NCBI GenBank assembly: GCA_963791545.1
Contig: CAWBSR010000007.1
Span: forward strand, 124,001 to 188,000
Length of the DNA: 64,000 nt
Source: JALYXV01 sp963791545
GTDB lineage: Bacteria; Actinomycetota; Acidimicrobiia; Acidimicrobiales; Palsa-688
Reading direction: 5' to 3'
Shown here: positions 43,631 through 51,821 of the stretch, piece by piece
Position numbering within the stretch: position 1 is the stretch's first letter
Layout of the letters: each line of letters begins with the position of its first letter
Translations under genes and position numbers: made by a program
Notes under the pieces: generated by a model
Told to the model about the DNA's origin: nothing
The model's database searches: none
Seen by the model: only the letters and a program-made list of their open reading frames with translations

Positions 43631-43962
43631 TGATTTTCATTACCGCCAAGTTCCGTGTCCGGCCCGAACACGCGGACCGGTGGTCGGTTGTCTCCCGGGA
43701 GTTCACCCAGGCGACGCGCCGCGAGCCCGGTTGCCTGTGGTTCGATTGGTATCGCGGCGTCGAGGACCCGAACGAGTACATCCTGGTGGAGGCGTTCCGA
43801 GACGAGCCCGACGGCGTCGCCCACGTCCAGTCGCAACACTTCAAGAACGCCCAACAGACGCTGCCGTCCTATTTGGCGGAGACACCGAAGATCATCAATG
43901 CGACGATCCCCCAGGATGACTGGTCCGCCCTGGGCGAGATGGAGGTGACACCGGGGGAGTAG
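43630..43962 (+). CDS. ABM-domain protein (quinol monooxygenase-like)
   Basis: The 110-residue protein MIFITAKFRVRPEHADRW has the ABM fold pattern, with EPGCLWFDWYRGVEDPNEYI and VEAFRDEPDGVAHV matching the core. The ATG shares one base with the groL stop (TGATG), so it is translated with the chaperonin. Typical members are cofactor-free mono-oxygenases of quinols. Its role beside a diiron enzyme is unknown. Confidence 0.8.
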   Translation: MIFITAKFRVRPEHADRWSVVSREFTQATRREPGCLWFDWYRGVEDPNEYILVEAFRDEPDGVAHVQSQHFKNAQQTLPSYLAETPKIINATIPQDDWSALGEMEVTPGE

Positions 43963-44120
43963 CCGGCGACCCCGGGGGGGCCTTTGACATGGGCTGGGCG
44001 ACCGGAGGTTGGGTCAACCGGACCGGCTGACGGCCGGACCGGCTGAAGACTCGCCGCCGGAGGCCGGCCGCCGCCAGCCGTCCTGGCTGGGGGGAGCCGA
44101 GCGCCGCCGCTATAGCAGGC

Positions 44121-44411
44121 TCAGAAGGCGCGCCGCTGGCGAGCCAACCACGCCTTGCGCAGCCTGCGCCGCTCTTCTTCGGACGTGCCACCCCAGATGC
44201 CGGACTCCTGGTTGGTCGCCAAGGCGAACTCCAGGCAGGCCATCTGAGCCTCGCATTGACGGCATACGGCCTTGGCGGATTCGATTTGCTCGATCGCAGG
44301 ACCTGTCGTGCCGACGGGGAAGAACAAATCCGGGTCGGTGTCCCGGCATGCCGCAAGGCCGCGCCAGTCTTCCAGGTCCCACTCGATCGAGCGGCTCCAG
44401 GTCAGGGCCAC
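44121..44411 (-). CDS. whiB1: WhiB-family Fe-S regulator, WhiB1-like
   Basis: Four cluster cysteines are visible: AACRDTDP, then AVCRQCEAQMACLEFAL. The turn GIWGGTSEEERRRL and a basic tail follow. FFPVGTTGPAIEQIESAK between the first and second cysteine is the WhiB1 pattern, which differs from WhiB2. I start at the GTG at 44411 with TTGGAGG 5 bases upstream; the frame before it is unsupported. In mycobacteria WhiB1 is an essential NO-sensitive partner of the main sigma factor. A CRP-type operator lies upstream. Confidence 0.92.
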   Translation of the reverse strand: MALTWSRSIEWDLEDWRGLAACRDTDPDLFFPVGTTGPAIEQIESAKAVCRQCEAQMACLEFALATNQESGIWGGTSEEERRRLRKAWLARQRRAF

Positions 44412-44429
44412 AGCGCCTCCAACGAACGG

Positions 44430-44435
44430 ACGATA
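44430..44435 (-). promoter_or_regulatory. Likely -10 box of whiB1
   Basis: The minus strand reads TATCGT. A start of transcription near 44423 would put the centre of the CRP palindrome at about -41, the class II activator position. Confidence 0.4.
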
Positions 44436-44455
44436 CGGACTAAGGAGATAGTGAA

Positions 44456-44471
44456 TGTGAAAACGTTCACA
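44456..44471. promoter_or_regulatory. CRP/FNR-type operator upstream of whiB1
   Basis: TGTGAAAACGTTCACA is a perfect match to the TGTGA-N6-TCACA CRP consensus with 6-bp arms. It is 45 bases before the whiB1 start. In M. tuberculosis the CRP protein Rv3676 binds the same consensus at whiB1. Confidence 0.75.
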
Positions 44472-44575
44472 AGCAGTACGCAACCACTCGTAGAGCTGAG
44501 ATCACAGACTAAGAATATTGTGAGCAGCCCTCGGAGGCAAGGGTTTGGTTAAGAAAACCTGAGAAAATCTGCGCA

Positions 44576-45259
44576 GTGGTGATGATCCTGGCCCATCGGG
44601 GTGCCTGCAGGGTGGCCCGGGAGAACACCGTGACCGCCTTCTGGGAGGCCCGCCGGCTGGGGGCCGATGGCGTGGAGCTCGACGTGCGGGGGAGCGCCGA
44701 CGGCGCCCTGGTCGTGCACCACGACGTTGCCGTAGCTGGCCTCGGGCCCATCGCGTCGCTCCCGGTGGCCGCCCTGCCGTCGTATTTGCCCCTGCTGGAC
44801 GCCGCCATCGAGGCGTGCGGCGACCTGGTGGTCAACATCGAGCTGAAGGACCTGCCCGGCGAACCGGGCTATGACGCCGGGTACCCGATGGCGCGGCGGG
44901 TCGCCCAGTTCGTGGCCGACTGCGCCTTGGCGGGACGAGTCATCGTGTCCTCGTTCGACCTGCAAGCACTCGATGCCGCCCTTGATGTGGAACCGGCGCT
45001 GGTGACTGGCTGGCTGACGCCGAGCTGGTACGACCAGGCCGACGCCCTGAACACGGTCCTGCAACGAGGTCACCGGGCGCTGCACCCCCAGCACCAGGCG
45101 GTGACCGAAGCCTTGGTTGCGGCGGCCCATCAGGCCGGCATCAGCATCACCACTTGGACTGCCGACGATCCCGCCCGGATCCGCCAACTGGCCCGGGCCG
45201 GCGTTGACGCCATCATCAGCAACGTCCCCGACCTGGCCCGCTCCGCTCTCTCGGAGTAG
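44576..45259 (+). CDS. Glycerophosphodiester phosphodiesterase
   Basis: A GDPD TIM-barrel of about 227 residues with the metal/catalytic motifs LAHRGACRVARENT, GVELDVRGSADG and LVVHHDV. LVVNIELKD gives the last acidic ligand. It hydrolyses glycerophosphodiesters to glycerol-3-phosphate and an alcohol. No signal peptide is seen. Start is uncertain among GTG 44576, GTG 44579 and ATG 44582; no ribosome site is clear. Confidence 0.88.
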   Translation: MVMILAHRGACRVARENTVTAFWEARRLGADGVELDVRGSADGALVVHHDVAVAGLGPIASLPVAALPSYLPLLDAAIEACGDLVVNIELKDLPGEPGYDAGYPMARRVAQFVADCALAGRVIVSSFDLQALDAALDVEPALVTGWLTPSWYDQADALNTVLQRGHRALHPQHQAVTEALVAAAHQAGISITTWTADDPARIRQLARAGVDAIISNVPDLARSALSE

Positions 45260-45274
45260 CCCAAAGGTCCCTCT

Positions 45275-45322
45275 GCGTTTTGCCAAAAAATGATGTCAGG
45301 ACATCACTTTTTGGCAAAACGC
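45275..45322. repeat. Dispersed palindromic element, copy 1
   Basis: A 48-base near-perfect palindrome: arms begin GCGTTTTGCCAAAAA and match in 21 of 22 positions around the loop CAGG. It sits between the convergent GDPD and diacylglycerol kinase genes. A second copy at 53503 keeps the same sequence. The AT-rich stem is unlike its surroundings and could act as a two-way terminator. Confidence 0.85.
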
Positions 45323-45337
45323 TGAGCGACAACAATC

Positions 45338-45404
45338 TGGCGCCGGCTGGCGCCGGCTGGCGCCGGCTCGGGCCGGCTGGCGCCGGCTGGCGCCGTCGGG
45401 CCGG
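45338..45404. repeat. TGGCGCCGGC 10-mer repeat
   Basis: Five or six perfect or near copies of TGGCGCCGGC lie directly after the palindromic element and before the diacylglycerol kinase stop. Each unit is itself palindromic around GGCGCC. Confidence 0.85.
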
Positions 45405-45405
45405 C

Positions 45406-46350
45406 TCACGCCCCCGGGATCACCAGGTTCAGCCGGTCCGGCTCGTAGCGGATCGCCAGCTCCTCGACTTCGCCCAGGTAGTCGCCGTCGAGCTGGTACG
45501 GGAACGGGAGGTGTCCCACCACCCGCAACGAGAGCAGGTCGCTGGCGTAGACGACCTTCTTGCGCGTCCCGAGGCGGGGGCCGCCACGGCCGGTCATGGC
45601 GGCCGTCAGGACGCCGAACACCGTCGCCAGCGACAGGGTCTGGAAGGCCAGGACGGTGAACCCGCTGTCCAGCCCGGCGCCCGGAGCCACGTGGATGGGG
45701 ACGTTCCCCAGGAACGTATACGGGTTGGTCTTGAGGCAGATGGCGAAGTAGACGTCGGGGATGGCGCCGTTCGGCTGCCCGTCGAGGAGGATGTCGAAAT
45801 GGGGTCGGCCCCGGTCGTAGTGACGCATCCAGGTGGCCACGGCGGCGTATAGAAACAGCGGGTGGCCGGCGAAGCGCTTCAGCGACCCCCGGCGCTCGAC
45901 CTGCTGGACCACGGCAGCGTCGAAGCCCAACCCAACGTGGAATAGGAAGTACCGGCCGTTGGCGTTGCCGAGCCCGATGCGGCGGATGCAGCGCGTCCGT
46001 TGCGGCTCCCGCAAAGCGAGAAGCAACTCGCCCGCCGCCGGAACGGGATTGTTGGTGAAGCCGAGAGTCCGGGCGAACACGTTGGTCGACCCGGCGGGCA
46101 GAGCCGCCAGGACCGTCGACGACCCGGCCAGGCCATTGGCGGCTTCGTTTATGGTTCCGTCGCCGCCCAGCACGACGACCACGTCGTAGCCGTCGGCCGC
46201 CGCCCCCCGGGCCAGGTTGGATGCGTGACCCCGGCGGCTGGTCTCGGCGACGGTGACGTCGTGTTCGGCCTCCAGGGCCAGCTGGACCAGCACCTTGACC
46301 CGGGGCGTGACCGACGAGGCCGCCGAGTTCACCAGCAGGAGGATCTTCAT
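45406..46350 (-). CDS. Diacylglycerol/lipid kinase (YegS/DAGK catalytic family)
   Basis: The 314-residue protein begins MKILLLVNSAASSVTPRVK and has the signature VVLGGDGTINEAANGL. ALPAGSTNVFARTLG and GLGFDAAVVQQVERRG are further catalytic blocks. These kinases phosphorylate diacylglycerol, sphingoid bases or related lipids. Its substrate is not evident. Downstream it runs into the 10-mer repeats. Confidence 0.88.
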   Translation of the reverse strand: MKILLLVNSAASSVTPRVKVLVQLALEAEHDVTVAETSRRGHASNLARGAAADGYDVVVVLGGDGTINEAANGLAGSSTVLAALPAGSTNVFARTLGFTNNPVPAAGELLLALREPQRTRCIRRIGLGNANGRYFLFHVGLGFDAAVVQQVERRGSLKRFAGHPLFLYAAVATWMRHYDRGRPHFDILLDGQPNGAIPDVYFAICLKTNPYTFLGNVPIHVAPGAGLDSGFTVLAFQTLSLATVFGVLTAAMTGRGGPRLGTRKKVVYASDLLSLRVVGHLPFPYQLDGDYLGEVEELAIRYEPDRLNLVIPGA

Positions 46351-46412
46351 GGCGATGGCTGGCGATCGCTGGCGATGGCGTCGGCGCCTGAGCGGGCCCG
46401 GGCTCGGGAGCC

Positions 46413-47171
46413 TCAGACCTCGTCGACGGCGGCCGCCCGGAGGTTGGCCACGCTTTTGGCCAGCAGGCGGGACACGTGCATCTGGCTGATGCCGAGATGA
46501 CTGGCTATCTCCGACTGCGTCATTCCCTGAAAGAACCGCAGATGGACGATCAGCTGCTCCCGAGGCGCCAGCCTCTGCAACAGGGGCGCCAGCATGGCCC
46601 GCCGCTCGGCGTCGGCCATGCCCGGGTCGTCGTCGCCGAGATAGGCGGCATAGCTGGGCGACTCGCCCTCGCCGCTCGGGGCGTCGAGCGAGGCGAACCG
46701 GTAGGCCTGCCCGGCTTCCAGAGCCTCCAGGACCTCTTCCTCGGATACCTGGACCTCGGCCGCCAGCTCGGCGATGGTGGGCGAGTGTCCGAGCGTCTGG
46801 CCCAACACCCCGATGACCTTGGTCAGCCGCAGGTACAGCTCCTGCATCCGTCGGGGGGCTCGTACCGCCCAGCCCTTGTCCCGGAAGTGGCGCTTCAGCT
46901 CGCCCACGATGGTGTGGGTGGCGTAGGTGGAGAACTCCACCCCCCGCTGCGGGTCGAACCGGTCGACCGCCTTCACCAATCCCATGGCGGCGACTTGGAC
47001 CAGGTCATCGAGCGGTTCGCCTCGGTTGGAGAAGCGTCGGGCCAGGTACTCGGCCAGGCCCATGTGAGCGCCCACCAGCTCGTCGCGCAGGGGACGCTCC
47101 GTGCCGCCCGTGGCCGCGAAGGCCACGAATTTGGCCCGAAGTTCTTCCCGCTGGACCGGATCCGTGCTCAC
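46413..47171 (-). CDS. Alternative sigma factor, SigB/SigF type
   Basis: A 252-residue sigma-70 family factor without region 1. Region 2 is ARRFSNRGEPLDDLVQVAAM and EFSTYATHTIVGELKRHFRD; region 4 is the HTH SEIASHLGISQMHVSRLLAK. This matches the general-stress SigB/SigF group. The start is a GTG at 47171. The gene 88 bases upstream codes for an RsbW-like kinase, the usual anti-sigma partner. Confidence 0.9.
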   Translation of the reverse strand: MSTDPVQREELRAKFVAFAATGGTERPLRDELVGAHMGLAEYLARRFSNRGEPLDDLVQVAAMGLVKAVDRFDPQRGVEFSTYATHTIVGELKRHFRDKGWAVRAPRRMQELYLRLTKVIGVLGQTLGHSPTIAELAAEVQVSEEEVLEALEAGQAYRFASLDAPSGEGESPSYAAYLGDDDPGMADAERRAMLAPLLQRLAPREQLIVHLRFFQGMTQSEIASHLGISQMHVSRLLAKSVANLRAAAVDEV

Positions 47172-47259
47172 CGGGCGACCCCAGACGCGGCGAGGTCCAC
47201 GGCCGGTGCCAACCGACCGACGGCGGCCGTATCCAGACCGGTCCCCGCATCGGAGCTGT

Positions 47260-47667
47260 TCATGCGGTGGCGGCCGGGGGGACGGAGCGCAGGGGGCGGC
47301 GACGCTTCACGAGCCGGAACCCGGGCCCGTTGGGCCCGGAGCCCAGCTCATGGTCGTCCACCAGGGCGGCCAGGATGACTTTGGACCACTCCGATTCCGG
47401 CGGGGTCTCCAACGAGTCCTCGAAAAACCCCTCGGCGGTCACCTCGAGGGCTTCGTCGCCGACGAGGAAGCGCACGTGCACCGTACCCGGCCGCCCGTTG
47501 GCGCCCGTCAGGCCGAAGCACAGCTCATCGATCGCCAACCGCAGGTCTTCCACCTGGTCGTAGCTGAACCCCAGCCGGCTCCCCAGACCAGCGGCGGTCA
47601 CCCGGATCAGCCGGAGAAACTCCGGCATGGCGGGAACCGCCAATCTCACCTCGTCAGGCGCCGTCAC
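47260..47667 (-). CDS. RsbW-like anti-sigma factor (HATPase)
   Basis: About 135 residues with the GHKL-fold N-box VEDLRLAIDELCFGLTG. The later G-box is weak, as GPGFRLVKRRR. Anti-sigma factors of this group bind SigB/SigF and are released by partner anti-anti-sigma proteins. I start at the GTG at 47667 (VTAPDEVRL); the frame extends to 47745 without support. No antagonist gene is in the window. Confidence 0.75.
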   Translation of the reverse strand: MTAPDEVRLAVPAMPEFLRLIRVTAAGLGSRLGFSYDQVEDLRLAIDELCFGLTGANGRPGTVHVRFLVGDEALEVTAEGFFEDSLETPPESEWSKVILAALVDDHELGSGPNGPGFRLVKRRRPLRSVPPAATA

Positions 47668-47796
47668 CCGGGGCAACCTATCACTCGGCCTTTCGCTGAC
47701 CGTGGCCAGGCGGCACCACGGGTCCGGCACGCCGTTTGGGGCCAAGATGGAGTCCCGCCAGCGGCCGAGACCGAGCCCGGCAGACCTGCCATTTTG

Positions 47797-47813
47797 TTAC
47801 TGAGTGGTAATAT
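47797..47813 (+). promoter_or_regulatory. Likely etfBA -10 box with overlapping inverted repeat
   Basis: TAATAT at 47808-47813 is a good -10 box 28 bases before the etfB start. TTAC-N6-GTAA at 47797-47810 overlaps it, the place for a repressor site. Confidence 0.4.
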
Positions 47814-47840
47814 AGCGCCACAAGGGAGGACGATCGTTCC

Positions 47841-48623
47841 ATGAACATCGCGGTTTGCGTCAAGCAGGTGCCCGACACTTCGAGCCCCGGCAAGCTCGAC
47901 CCGAGCACCCATACCCTGGAGCGGGCGGGCAAGCTCATGCTCGACCCGTCCGACGAGTACGGCGTCGAGATGGCACTGCAGCTCCTGGCGGCCGCCGGCG
48001 GCACCGGCGAAGTGACGCTGGTCTCCATGGCCCCCCATGACGAGGTGAGCGGGCTGCGCACCGGCCTCGCCATGGGCGCCGACAAGGCGATCCTGGTGAG
48101 TGACCCCGCCCTGCAGGGCTCCGATGCCCTGGGCACCGCCCGGGTCCTGGCCAAGGCGCTGGCGCGGGCCCATCCCGACCTGATCCTGGCGGCAACCGAG
48201 TCGACCGACGGCTACACCGGGACGCTTCCCGTCCAGGTGGCCGAGCTGCTCGGCCTGCCCAGCATCACCTTCGCCAAGTCGGTCCGCATCTCCGATGGCA
48301 CGGTCCTGGTGGACCGCCAGACCGAGGCCGGCTACGACGAGGTGCAGAGCCCGCTGCCGGCGCTGGTCACGGTGACCGCCGGCGTGGTCGAGCCCCGCTA
48401 CCCGTCGTTCAAGGGGATCATGGCCGCCAAAAGCCGGCCCATCGAGCAGCTCAAGGTGGCCGACCTCGACCTCTCACCCGACCACGTCGGGTGGGCCGGT
48501 GCCAACCAGGAGATCGTCTCGGTGGAGCCCGCCGAGGCCCGCCAAGCAGGAGAAATCGTCATCGACGAGGGCGACGGCCACGAGCGCATCGTGTCCTTCC
48601 TCGAACAACTCAAGGTCATCTAG
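47841..48623 (+). CDS. etfB: Electron transfer flavoprotein beta subunit
   Basis: The 260-residue protein begins MNIAVCVKQVPDTSSPGKLD. GLAMGADKAILVSD and LLGLPSITFAKSVRI are family blocks, and the signature for ETF beta is near VEPRYPSFKGIMAAKSRPIE. It binds AMP and takes electrons from acyl-CoA and other dehydrogenases. GGGAGGA precedes the ATG. It is followed by etfA with a 12-base gap. Confidence 0.95.
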   Translation: MNIAVCVKQVPDTSSPGKLDPSTHTLERAGKLMLDPSDEYGVEMALQLLAAAGGTGEVTLVSMAPHDEVSGLRTGLAMGADKAILVSDPALQGSDALGTARVLAKALARAHPDLILAATESTDGYTGTLPVQVAELLGLPSITFAKSVRISDGTVLVDRQTEAGYDEVQSPLPALVTVTAGVVEPRYPSFKGIMAAKSRPIEQLKVADLDLSPDHVGWAGANQEIVSVEPAEARQAGEIVIDEGDGHERIVSFLEQLKVI

Positions 48624-48635
48624 GGGAGCATGGCA

Positions 48636-49613
48636 ATGGCAACCGATCGGATCGTGGTCGTGGCGGAAACCGTCGACGGCAAGGCGCTGCCCGTCAGCCT
48701 CGAACTCCTCACCAAAGCCCGGCAGCTGGCCGGCACCGTTGAGGCCGTTGTCTGGGGCGACGACGCGGAGGAGGTGGCGCCGCAACTGGGCGCCTACGGG
48801 GCGACCAAGGTGCACACCGTCGGCGACCTCAACCACCGACTGCCCGGGGCGCCGGTTGCGGCGGCCCTGGCCGGGCTCATCGAGGGCGGCGACCCGCCCG
48901 ACGCCGTCTTGATCCCAACCACCTACGACGGCCGTGATATCGCGGGGCGCCTGTCAGCCCGGCTGGGACGTTCGGTGTTGACCAACGTGGTTGGCCTCGA
49001 GCGGCGCCACGACGGCGCCCTGGTTTCCGAGCACGCCATCTTCGGCGGCTCCGAGATCCTGAAGGCCCGCTTCACCGGGGCCGCCCCCGCCATCTTCGTC
49101 ATCCGGGCCAAGTCGTTCGCGCCCGAGGAGGCCGCCGAGGCGGCCACACCAACTGTCGAAACCATCGAGGCCCCCGACCTGGGCGGGACCGGTGCCGCCA
49201 CCATCATCCAGCGCCACGTCGAGGAGCGCACCGGCCCCCAGCTGGACGAGGCGGCCGTCGTGGTCTCAGGCGGCCGGGGCCTGGGCGAGGCAGGCCGCTA
49301 CCAACTGATCGAGGAACTGGCCAAGCTTCTCCACGGCGCCCCGGGCGCATCGAGGGCCATTGTCGACGCGGGCTGGGTCCCCTACGCCTACCAGGTCGGC
49401 CAGACCGGCAAGACCGTCAAGCCGACCGTCTACATTGCGGTGGGCATATCCGGCGCCACCCAGCACATGGTGGGCATGAAGGGCTCCAAGAACATCGTGG
49501 CCATCAACAAGGACCAGGAAGCGCCCATCTTCTCCATTGCCGACCTCGGCATCGTGGGCGACGTCCAAAAGGTGCTGCCCAAGCTCATCGAAACGCTGAA
49601 GGCGCGCACATAG
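48636..49613 (+). CDS. etfA: Electron transfer flavoprotein alpha subunit
   Basis: About 325 residues with the FAD-binding C-terminal domain: VVSGGRGLG, GWVPYAYQVGQTGKTVKP and YIAVGISGATQHMVGMKGSK, then VAINKDQEAPIF. The ATG at 48636 has GGGGAG at 7 bases and is preferred over the ATG at 48630. With EtfB it passes electrons to an ETF-quinone oxidoreductase. The N-terminal domain is normal. Confidence 0.95.
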   Translation: MATDRIVVVAETVDGKALPVSLELLTKARQLAGTVEAVVWGDDAEEVAPQLGAYGATKVHTVGDLNHRLPGAPVAAALAGLIEGGDPPDAVLIPTTYDGRDIAGRLSARLGRSVLTNVVGLERRHDGALVSEHAIFGGSEILKARFTGAAPAIFVIRAKSFAPEEAAEAATPTVETIEAPDLGGTGAATIIQRHVEERTGPQLDEAAVVVSGGRGLGEAGRYQLIEELAKLLHGAPGASRAIVDAGWVPYAYQVGQTGKTVKPTVYIAVGISGATQHMVGMKGSKNIVAINKDQEAPIFSIADLGIVGDVQKVLPKLIETLKART

Positions 49614-49624
49614 CCGCAGCCGTC

Positions 49625-50656
49625 GTGGAGCGGCCGCCCACCGAGGCGGAACTGGTCGCCATCGTCAGGGGGGCCGCCACCGCGGGGCGCCCGCTGCGGG
49701 TCGGCCGGCCCTCCAAGTCGCGCCACCACCGGGGCGACGAGATCCTCATCGACCTTTCGAGCTATCAGCGGCTGGTGCGCGTCGACCGTGAAGCCGGGAC
49801 GGCCACGGTCGAGGCGGGTATCTCGGTGGGTCGGCTCGGTGTGCTTCTCGGGGCGTGGGGACTGTCGTTGGAAAATGGCTGCCGCCGCCCAAGCCAAGCG
49901 CTCGGTGCCGCGGTGTCCTTGGGTGCTCACGGGACGGGCGCCGCCTACGGGGGGCTGGCAACCCAGGTCCTGGCGCTGCGCCTGGTGGCGCCCGACGGGA
50001 CGGTGATCTCCTGCTCCGCTACCGAGGAGGCGGAGATCTTCGACGCGGCCCGGGTCGGTCTCGGGGCGTTGGGCGTGATTTCCCTGGTGACGCTGCGCTG
50101 CCGGCCTGGCTTCAACCTCCGCAGCCAGTCACGGTCGCTGGACCTGGAGACCGCGTTGGCCGGCATCGACGGGTTCGCGGGCGGCAATGAGTATTTCGAG
50201 TTGTCGTGGTGGCCGGGCCGCAGCCGGGCCCGGGTCATTACCGCCAATCGGACCCGTGAGCCGGCCGACGGGGGCGCCGTCGACCGGAACTACCGGTGGT
50301 GGCACCGCCGGCGCCTGTGGGCTCCTGTCATGGAGTACTCCTTCGGGCGGGAGGAGGCGGCCCCGGCGCTGCAGCGGGCGGTAGAGCTCACCGGGGGCCC
50401 GCGCAGCCGGGCCCTTTTTCCCATCGAGGTTTCGGTGACGGCCGGCGATGACATCCCGCTGTCACCCGCCGAGGGCCGCGCTTCGTTGTACATCGCCGGG
50501 GTGGCGGGCCTCGGGGGCCGGCCCCAGTGGGGGACACCGCACGGTTTGAACCGGGCCGGCCTGCGGGCCCGGTATCCCCGTTGGGACGAATGGGAGGCGG
50601 CCCGGGAGCGCCTCGACCCGCACCGGCGGCTGGTTCAGAGGAGCGGCCAGGGGTAA
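49625..50656 (+). CDS. FAD-binding oxidoreductase (aldonolactone oxidase-like)
   Basis: The PCMH-type FAD domain shows VGRPSKSRHHRGDEILIDLS, ATVEAGISVGRLG and AVSLGAHGTGAAYGGL. The C-terminal half resembles the D-arabinono-1,4-lactone oxidase domain but is short, ending RPQWGTPHGLN where relatives have an HWGK block. At about 343 residues it is smaller than the usual 420-440, so a domain may be reduced. The start is a GTG at 49625. Substrate is probably a sugar lactone or polyol, but this is open. Confidence 0.75.
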   Translation: MERPPTEAELVAIVRGAATAGRPLRVGRPSKSRHHRGDEILIDLSSYQRLVRVDREAGTATVEAGISVGRLGVLLGAWGLSLENGCRRPSQALGAAVSLGAHGTGAAYGGLATQVLALRLVAPDGTVISCSATEEAEIFDAARVGLGALGVISLVTLRCRPGFNLRSQSRSLDLETALAGIDGFAGGNEYFELSWWPGRSRARVITANRTREPADGGAVDRNYRWWHRRRLWAPVMEYSFGREEAAPALQRAVELTGGPRSRALFPIEVSVTAGDDIPLSPAEGRASLYIAGVAGLGGRPQWGTPHGLNRAGLRARYPRWDEWEAARERLDPHRRLVQRSGQG

Positions 50657-51354
50657 GGACGTCCGTCGCCCGGGTCGGGGAAGACTCCGGTGGCGGCCAC
50701 CCGCAGGGCCCGCTTCAGCAGGGCGTCGGTTTCCGAGGGGGCCAGCAGCGGCTCGAGCAGCCGGGGCGGCTCCAGGGCCAGGCGACGCAGGTCGGCCAGC
50801 AGCGGCTCCGCGATGGGCTCGCCCGCGAAGTCCCAGATGACGGTGCGCAGTTTGGGGGCCACGTTGAAACACAGGCCGTGGTCGATACCCCATATCCGGT
50901 CCTCGGGGTCGAGCAGGCAATGGCCGCCTTTGCGGTCGGCGTTGTTGGCGACCATGTCGAACACCGCCATCGCCTGGAGCTTGGCCCGGTGGCGGGGCTC
51001 CTCGAGCAGGGTGAAGTAGTGCTGGTCGAAGTCGGCGTCCACGAACCGCTGCAGGGAGCCGACGCCGAAGGGGGCGACGGGGCGGACGATCGTCTCGGGG
51101 ATGTGGGGCCAGCCCAGGGCTTGGGCCAGTTGGTAGGCGGCCACCTCCCGGCGGTAGAGGCCGTCGGGGAAGTCCCACAGCTGGCGCTCGCCCCGGTGCG
51201 GCTTGTAAATGGCGCGGAGTTTCGCCCCCTCGTGGGTCACCGTGACGAGAAAGGTGGCGTTCGAGCTCCACGGCATGCGCCCCTCGACCTCAATCTCGCC
51301 TTCGGCGAGAACGGTCAGAGCGTCGGCGACCGGTTGCCGTTCGTCCGTGGGCAC
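50635..51354 (-). CDS. SCO1664-family protein
   Basis: The 239-residue protein has a reduced PI3/PI4-kinase-like fold. IYKPHRGERQLWDFPDGLY has the ATP-binding lysine region and AVFDMVANNADRKGGHCL the catalytic HxxN/D-like segment, followed by GIDHGLCF. Function is unknown. It is typically found with DUF3090 and the MSMEG_4193 phosphomutase, as here. It overlaps DUF3090 by 40 bases and ends inside the convergent oxidase gene. Confidence 0.85.
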   Translation of the reverse strand: MPTDERQPVADALTVLAEGEIEVEGRMPWSSNATFLVTVTHEGAKLRAIYKPHRGERQLWDFPDGLYRREVAAYQLAQALGWPHIPETIVRPVAPFGVGSLQRFVDADFDQHYFTLLEEPRHRAKLQAMAVFDMVANNADRKGGHCLLDPEDRIWGIDHGLCFNVAPKLRTVIWDFAGEPIAEPLLADLRRLALEPPRLLEPLLAPSETDALLKRALRVAATGVFPDPGDGRPYPWPLL

Positions 51355-51821
51355 GCGTGATCCTCTTCGAGGGGGAAGCCGCAGAGGGGGCAGAGGGGGC
51401 GGCCCGCTTCGACCAGTTCCATGCCCCGGCGGGCCAGGGCCGCCACCTGGACCCGGCTGGCGCCGAAGCGAGCCAGGCCGCCGGTAGCTATCGGCTCACC
51501 CTCCTCGTCGAGCTCCGCAATCTCCTCGATCATGAGCACGATCTGATCGTTGTCCCGGTCGTCGAGGATGCGCAGGGAGCCGACCGGCCATTCCGCCAGG
51601 ACCGGCTCGGCCAGTTCCGGGGCGGCCGGGGCGAGGGGGAGGGTGTCGCGCAGGAGTTCCAGGAGACGCTCGGCCAGCGCCCGGACCTGCTGTTTCTCGA
51701 TCTTGAGGGTGACCATCTGGTCGTCCTGGCGGGCCTGCAGGTAGAAGGTACGGTGCCCCGGTTCGCCCACCGTTCCCACCGTGAGGTGCTGGACCGCAGG
51801 GAGCTCGAAGCTGTTGCTCAC
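51315..51821 (-). CDS. DUF3090 family protein
   Basis: About 168 residues starting VSNSFELPAVQHLTVGTVGE. FYLQARQDDQMVTLKIEKQQ is the family core, and the C-terminus has CPLCGFPLEEDHAC, a possible three-cysteine metal site. The GTG at 51821 overlaps the phosphatase stop by 4 bases; the longer open frame upstream is a shadow. Function is unknown. The gene is the middle member of a conserved actinobacterial trio. Confidence 0.87.
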   Translation of the reverse strand: MSNSFELPAVQHLTVGTVGEPGHRTFYLQARQDDQMVTLKIEKQQVRALAERLLELLRDTLPLAPAAPELAEPVLAEWPVGSLRILDDRDNDQIVLMIEEIAELDEEGEPIATGGLARFGASRVQVAALARRGMELVEAGRPLCPLCGFPLEEDHACPRTNGNRSPTL

